Positions 58,551 through 64,000 of a stretch of DNA of 64,000 nucleotides are shown piece by piece; within the stretch, counting starts at the first letter, position 1, and the number at the start of each line of letters is the position of its first letter. The stretch is from Phaeosaccion multiseriatum (taxonomy: Eukaryota > Ochrophyta, other classes): contig OZ218954.1 of the NCBI GenBank assembly GCA_965112735.1, positions 2,852,001 to 2,916,000 of the forward strand. Direction: 5' to 3'. The notes under the pieces are model-generated. The model had not been told where the DNA came from. It was given only the letters and a program-made list of their open reading frames with translations, and searched no databases. The position numbers and the translations under genes were made by a program.

Positions 58551-61500
58551 TGCGTGTACGGGGAAGAAGGGGGCTCGTCAGCGTCCGCAGCGGGCGGGGG
58601 GGCGGGCTCATCCACAGCTGCTGCCCCTGCTTCTCCAGCAGTGGGAGGGGGGGTGGTGCCAGCTACGCCCAGCACCACTCAGCAGGCGAACGGAAAAGGC
58701 AGCAAGGACAGCAGTAGCGATGGGGGTTCTCTTGTCACACCGCAGGTGGCGGACAGACAACGTTCAGGTACGTCTTCTGCTGCAGGGGCGTTGAGCAAAC
58801 TGAGGAAGGAGGGACAGACTCAGGCGCAGCAGAAGCGCCAGAAGAGGGAGCAGCACCGGCAGCGGCAGGAGGCCCAGGCGACCGCTGCTCGTCGCAAAGG
58901 CGCGGAGGAGCTGCAGCAAGGGTGGATGGAACGCTTCGATCCGCTCTTCAGCCTGGAGGAGGACTGGACAGTGCTGGCCACGGGGCCTCCTCGCTGCATC
59001 TTTCGGTGAGTGAAGTGAGTGGGTGGGTGAGTGAGTGAGTGAGTGAGTGAGTGAGTGAGTGAGTGAGTGAGTGAGTGAGTGAGTGAGTGAGTGAGTGAGT
59101 GAGTGAGTGAGTGAGTGAGTGAGTGAGTGAGTGAGTGAGTGAGTGAGTGAGTGAGTGAGTGAGTGAGTGAGTGAGTGAGTGAGTGAGTGAGTGAGTGAGT
59201 GAGTGAGGGCACACGATTATATTTGATTCATGTTTGTACTCACTCGCCTTTTTAGACTCCATTGAGTGAGAGTCAGGGACAGCGGTAGAAGTAGGGTCAC
59301 AGAGAGAGAGAGAGAGAGAAACAGAGATGCGGGTAGGTTAGATCACAGTCGGAGGAGAGAAAGGAAGCCAAGCACCTTCCTCAGACGAGAAGGGAAGCCA
59401 AGCGCCTTCCTCAGTCGCCTGGGACGATCGACAGCAGACGAGAGAGGGGAGGATGTGCCCCTTGAGACAGAGGCTGACCAAAGCCTTCCTCCCTTCCTCC
59501 CTTGCTTCATTCATTACGCTTTGCTCACTCACTGTGTGTGTGTGTGTGCGTGTGTGTATGTGTGTGTGTGTGCGTGTTTGACAGAAACTCCGCTGCCTAT
59601 CCGCAATTGCGCACCCCGCTACGGAGATGGGAAGAATCCGATCAGGTGTGTCTCCCTCGCCGGACCCACGGCCGCACCATCATTTTCCATCATCTACACC
59701 CACACCCGTTCCCCTCTCCCTCTCCTCGCTCTCTCCCTCTCCTCGCCCCCGTTTCCCCTCTCCCTCTCCCGCTCCCCTATCCTCCCCTCCCTGCTTCTAC
59801 CCTCCCTCTCTTCCTCTCTCCCTTTCTTCCTCCCTCTCACCTCCCTCCCTCCCTCCCTCCCTCTTCTCCCCTCCCTCTCCCCCTCTCTCCCTCCCACCCT
59901 CCCACCCTCCCGCCTCTCCTCCCCTCCCTCCCTCCCTCCCTCCCTCCCTCCCTCCCTCCCTCCCTCCCTCCCTCCCTCCCTCCCTCCCTCCCTCCCTCCC
60001 TCCCTCCCTCCCTCCCTCCCTCCCTCCCTCCCTCCCTCCCTCCCTCCCTCCCTCCCTCCCTCCCTCCCTCCCTCCCTCCCTCCCTCCCTCCCTCCCTCCC
60101 TCCCTCCCTCCCTCCCTCCCTCCCTCCCTCCCTCCCTCCCTCCCTCTCTCCTTCCCCCCCCCCCCCCCACCCACCCACAGACAACTGTGAACGAAGGTGT
60201 GCCCTCATTCTGTCGCTGGGGGGCAGAGACAGGGAGCTTCCTGCTTTCCGAGGGCACTCTGCAGGCCGTGGCCATGGAAGACAGGTGAGCGTGTTGGTTC
60301 TTTTTTTGCAGCTGTTGGCGCCCCAGGTATGACCATCTCGTCCACCTGTCCACTTCTGAAAGCAAAGAAATTACTTCGTAGTACCGACGAGGTTTGTGCA
60401 CGATGGATGATTCAGCTTTCCAATTGTCATGTCAATTGCCCCCCTCTCCCTCCCCTCCCCCCCCCCCCCGTCCGTTTCTGTCGGTCTTCGAATCTCACGG
60501 TCTCTCGGCCCCGCGTTCACAACTGGCTATTTCTTGTCGATTTACAACACGCAAAATGTAAAACGTTTCTCGCTCCAACGCACACTCACATACATATACA
60601 TACACACACGAACACACACGCACACACACACGCACGCACGCACACACACACATACACGAACACACATACACACACACGCACACACACACGCACACACACT
60701 CACGCACACACACACGCACACACACACGCGCACACACACACACCCACAGCGCTGCTCGTACGGCGAGTCTGAGAGCCTTGTCCGACGGCAGTGCGCAGGG
60801 CCGCTGCCTGGAGGCTGTCCTGCTGCCCCACTCCAGGCGGACGCTCTACGCTCACGTGGGCGGCGCACTCGCTGACGAGGTGAGGCTCCACGCTTGGGCA
60901 ACATGTACATATATACATATAATATAATATATGTATTATATATATTGTATTTTAATGTACATAAATTTCCTTGATATACTTAGTACTACTACTCTCTCTC
61001 TCTCTTTCTCTCTCTCGCTCTCTCCCTCTGTAGGGCTATGTCTCTGTCGATCTGTCTGCCTGTCTCTCTCTATCGCTGCCTCCATCTCTTATCGCTCTTT
61101 CTCTCTTGCTGTACTGTCGAGAGACCGAGCGAGTGAATACAGCTCTCCCGCCCTACCCCTTACCGACCCACCTCAAGCCATCCCCCCTGCTCAGCCCCCC
61201 CCCCCCTCCCCCCTCCTCCTTCCAACAGGTGCGACTCCTCACCCTCACGCCCTCCTTCGGACTAGCGGCAGCCACATCAGCCTCCGAGGCGTGGAGCCCA
61301 GGCTTAGGCAAGATCAAGCAACTTGCTCAGCTCAAGCCCTCGAGGGCGGGCTCCGAGTCGCCGTGTTTGGTGGTGCGGGCTGGGGGCTGTGTGGTACTGG
61401 GCAAAGTGTGTGATGAGCGATCGGCTCCCACGCACTTGCCTACCGACTCGCGCAGTGGTAACACGTGGCTGGGTTTGGGTAGCAGCAGAGGACCCATTAC

Positions 61501-62020
61501 TACGAAAGGCACGAAGAAAGGGGCGAGTACGAGTGGGGACGACGACAGGAGACCGCCTACCCCGCACTCTACTGGGGGAAAGGAAGGAAAGGAAGGAAAG
61601 GGGACCAGTCCTCGAGTCAGGAGGCGGAAGAGCGGCAAGCACGAGGGAGCGTCTCCTCTCTTATCGATGGACTTCCTCCCGCCTGCCTTCGCCCCGCTGG
61701 AGCGCCTCCAACTGGCGTACCGTATCGCCACCGTGTGTCCTTCGCACCACTGCCGATCGCTTGCTGCACTGCTCGACGAAAGAGGGCAGGTGTACGTTTG
61801 GAGGCCCGGCTATGGGGCCGCTCCGTATGGAGGCGTGCATCACCCACGGGATGGGGCGACGCGCAACGTACGCGGACTGCTTCTTCCCTACCTGGGGCTA
61901 GACTTTGGAGCCCACCCCTTGACGCTGTGGAAGTGCTGTGGTGGGGAGGGGACGCTGGTGGATCTCCGGGAGCCGCCACCGAGGGGAGGAGGTGTGACGT
62001 CATCATCATCATCATCATCG

Positions 62021-62053
<33 letters not shown>

Positions 62054-64000
62054 GTAGAGGCAGCACGGGCAGGGTCGGCACGAGGCAGGAGCACCTCTTT
62101 CTCCTCCGGCAATGCAGGGTCAGCTTCAAGCTTCTTCCTTCCCTCGGCGCTCCAGCCTTTGCCCTACTTTCGCAGCGGCGCCTCGTTTGTGCAACCCTCG
62201 GTGACATGCATCCGCCAGAGTCGACAAGATCCGAACCTCGCCTACGTGTCTACCGACAGCTGGACCTCCGCCTCCCACCCCTCCTCCGCCGCCCACCCCT
62301 CCTCCTCTGCCTCCCATCCCTCTTCCTCCTTCTCCTCCCAGCGGTCCTTTGAGGCCCAACGACTTGTCACTGGTCAGCTCCTTCTCATGGATCGAAGGTT
62401 TCCGAAGCAACCCGTGCTGCGATGGGATCAAGCTGAGGTTACAGAGCGATTGGAGATCTTCTCTGAGCAAGATTTGGGCTTTGGGGAGGTGGGCGGAGGG
62501 GGCGCCGCGGCAGGTGGGTGCGTGCGTGCGCTTGTAGGGTGTGGGTAGGTGTGTGGGTGCGTGGGGGACAGTTGGTGTGTTAGGATGGTGGTGTGGATAT
62601 GGGTGTGGTTGTGGGTGTGGTTGTGGGTGTTGCAGTTTCAAATCTTTTGACCGAACTCGAGGGGTCAATATCGACTTGCCCCAGAGTGGGCACCCAAGCG
62701 TCGATCGAGACGTCCTAAACCTTCCCTCCCTCCCTCCCTCCCTCCCTCCCTCCCTCCCTCCCTCCCTCCCTCCCTCCCTCCCTCCCTCCCTCCCTCCCTC
62801 CCTCCCTCCCTCCCTCCCTCCCTCCCTCCCTCCCTCCCTCCCTCCCTCCCTCCCTCCCTCCCTCCCTCCCTCCCTCCCTCCCTCGCTCCCTCCCTCCCTC
62901 CCTCCCTCCCTCCCTCCCTCCCTCCCTCCCTCCCTCCCTCCCTCGCTCCCTCCCTCCCTCCCTCCCTTCCTTCCTTCCTTCCTTCCCTCCCCTCCCTCCC
63001 CTCCCTCTCCCCTCCCTCCCTCCCTCCCTCCCTCCCTCCCTCCCTTCCTTCCTCCCCTCCCCTCCCCTCCCTCCCTCCCTCCCTCCCTCCCTCCCTCCCT
63101 CCCTCCCTCCCTCCCTCCCTACTTCCCTCCTTCCATACCTCCTTCCATACCTCCTTCCCTCCCTCCCTCCCTCCCCCCGTCCCTCCCTCCCCCCCTCCCT
63201 CCCTCCCTCCCCCCGTCCCTCCCTCCCCCCCTCCCTCCCTCCCTCCCTCCCTCCCTCCTGACACCAGGCAGCGAAGTCGTGGTCTCATACGGTCAACAGA
63301 CAAACAACGTGTACCTCCACACCACCGCCTCCGCCAGCCCTGACTACGAGGGCTGGAAACTCCCTCTCTCCCTCTCGGACCTGAGCTCCTCCGAAGGTCT
63401 CCATCGCCGTCCCTTGACCTCGACCTTCCCCGTCCCTGATCGGTCCTGCGCGGAGGTAGAACATGGGGGAGTGTTGCTCGCCCCCTGCCCCTCCTACCCC
63501 AGTGTGTATGCCTATGCGGACGATACTGATGCCTTTACGAGTGCAAGTGCGGCAAGTGTCAGCGCTGCGACAGCCAGACACCACGGCACTGGCACTGTTA
63601 CTGCTAACAGTAACAGTAATGGTATGAGTAGTAGTGGTGGTGGTGCTGCTCCTCTTGTCGGGGTTGAGAGCAGCGGCGGTCGCACCGACTTGCGACGAGG
63701 GCAGGGGCGGGTGGCCTTGCTCCAAGCCACCTCATTTGGCGATGTGTATGTGCAAACGCTGAAGGAGACAAGGCAACGCTCCGACTCGCCCTCCTGCTCA
63801 CCCTCGCCGGGTGCTGCTGCCGCTGCTGGTGGAGGGCTGGGGGTGACGAAGGAGGGAGAGGGTGACGATGATGGTGATGATGAGGATGGCAGTGGATGGG
63901 CTCTGGGAGTGAAGGACCGTGGGGGGCGTAGAGTTGGTCGTGGTGCTCGCTTCTATATGCAGACTTTGGCCGGGGAGGATAGCACCATGCCCTGGGGGAG
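58551..64000 (+). CDS. TAF1C/Rrn6-like RNA polymerase I initiation factor (5' start unresolved, 3' off window)
   Basis: Six exons join in phase: 58551-59005, 59585-59645, 60181-60284, 60750-60879, 61229-62513, 63268-64000 (open to the edge). Recognisable stretches are [35 protein letters not shown], a beta-propeller-like core ([62 protein letters not shown]) and [18 protein letters not shown]. In TAF1C/Rrn6 proteins, which help load RNA polymerase I at rDNA promoters, a 'LLLLDxRxPxxPLLxW' strand is followed by 'LxQLTxxGDxxxQ'. The match is suggestive, not conclusive; another WD40-like protein is possible. The first listed exon starts in phase 0 after CTTCCCTCAG. A mini-exon ATGGGGCTGCAG at 58370-58381 would fit, but other starts exist. 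Introns begin (GTGA)n and end (CCCT)n. Confidence 0.45.
59006..59207. repeat. (GTGA)n tract starting at a 5' splice site
   Basis: The donor GTGAGTGAAGTGAG directly follows the exon end at 59005 and passes into about 45 GTGA units. Reverse-strand frames over it (His-Ser-Leu-Thr) are spurious. Confidence 0.95.
59840..60150. repeat. (CCCT)n tract before a 3' splice site
   Basis: About 310 bases of CCCT repeat, perfect from about 59930 to 60145, ending about 30 bases before the acceptor ACCCACAG at 60180. It serves as, or sits beside, the polypyrimidine tract. Confidence 0.95.
60594..60746. repeat. (CA)n microsatellite next to a 3' splice site
   Basis: An imperfect CA/CG dinucleotide repeat that ends directly in the acceptor CACCCACAG (60749). 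Confidence 0.92.
62719..63257. repeat. (CCCT)n tract before the last exon in the window
   Basis: About 540 bases of CCCT repeat with CTTC and CCATAC interruptions. It ends about 10 bases before the acceptor CTGACACCAG (63267). Confidence 0.95.

Noticed and set aside
1-64000. tRNA or rRNA genes
   Set aside because: I looked for T-loop (GGTTCRA) and rRNA-like stretches and found none that could be supported by eye.

Overview
The window is nuclear DNA of a GC-rich, intron-bearing microbial eukaryote. Genes have canonical GT-AG introns and families found across eukaryotes (cyclophilin-RRM, NOL10/Enp2, CNOT4-like, C1GalT-like, TMX-like thioredoxin, RING-H2). There is no operon structure, and introns and spacers are packed with simple repeats: (CCCT)n, (CACT)n/(GTGA)n, (CA)n, CTG/CAG and CTC/GAG. 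This looks like a unicellular alga or related protist; a stramenopile such as a eustigmatophyte, or a chromerid-like alga, would fit. The species cannot be fixed from the sequence alone.

Layout. 1-3542 (-): PPIL4-type cyclophilin with an RRM, 3' end outside the window. 4033-4445 (+): C-terminal half of an OHCU decarboxylase-like gene. 4446-7457: no convincing gene, but a 25-bp minisatellite, a hairpin element, a ~95-bp tandem repeat and a ~550-bp palindrome. 7458-8847 (-): CNOT4-like RRM plus CCCH protein. 9681-14524 (-): complete 10-exon NOL10/Enp2 gene. 15079-19143 (+): complete 9-exon C1GalT-like glycosyltransferase, with its 3' end tandemly duplicated downstream. 20161-33848 (-): an 11-exon gene for a predicted 3,142-residue FHA-C2-IQ protein; all exon phases agree. 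34427-36641 (+): 5-exon TMX-like ER thioredoxin. 38692-53492: three tandem ankyrin genes (about 13, 35 and 38 repeats), with a ~320-bp palindromic element before each gene and a fourth copy after the last. 54646-58293 (-): large RING-H2 protein. 58551-64000 (+): gene resembling TAF1C/Rrn6 (RNA polymerase I initiation), running off the window.

Several genes are head-to-head (NOL10/C1GalT, FHA-C2-IQ/TMX, RING/TAF1C-like, PPIL4/OHCU) and probably share short promoter regions. PPIL4, CNOT4-like, NOL10 and the TAF1C-like gene relate to RNA processing, mRNA turnover or ribosome production; C1GalT and TMX act in the secretory pathway. I infer no single pathway linking them.

The most unusual signals are: (1) a ~15-bp motif, CTGTATCACCAACTG, present about 20 times on both strands, in introns, spacers and exons, and translated in at least four different ways; (2) the ankyrin/palindrome array, bordered by a ~40-bp direct repeat; (3) introns whose tandem repeats appear to grow out of the splice signals; (4) the giant FHA-C2-IQ protein.
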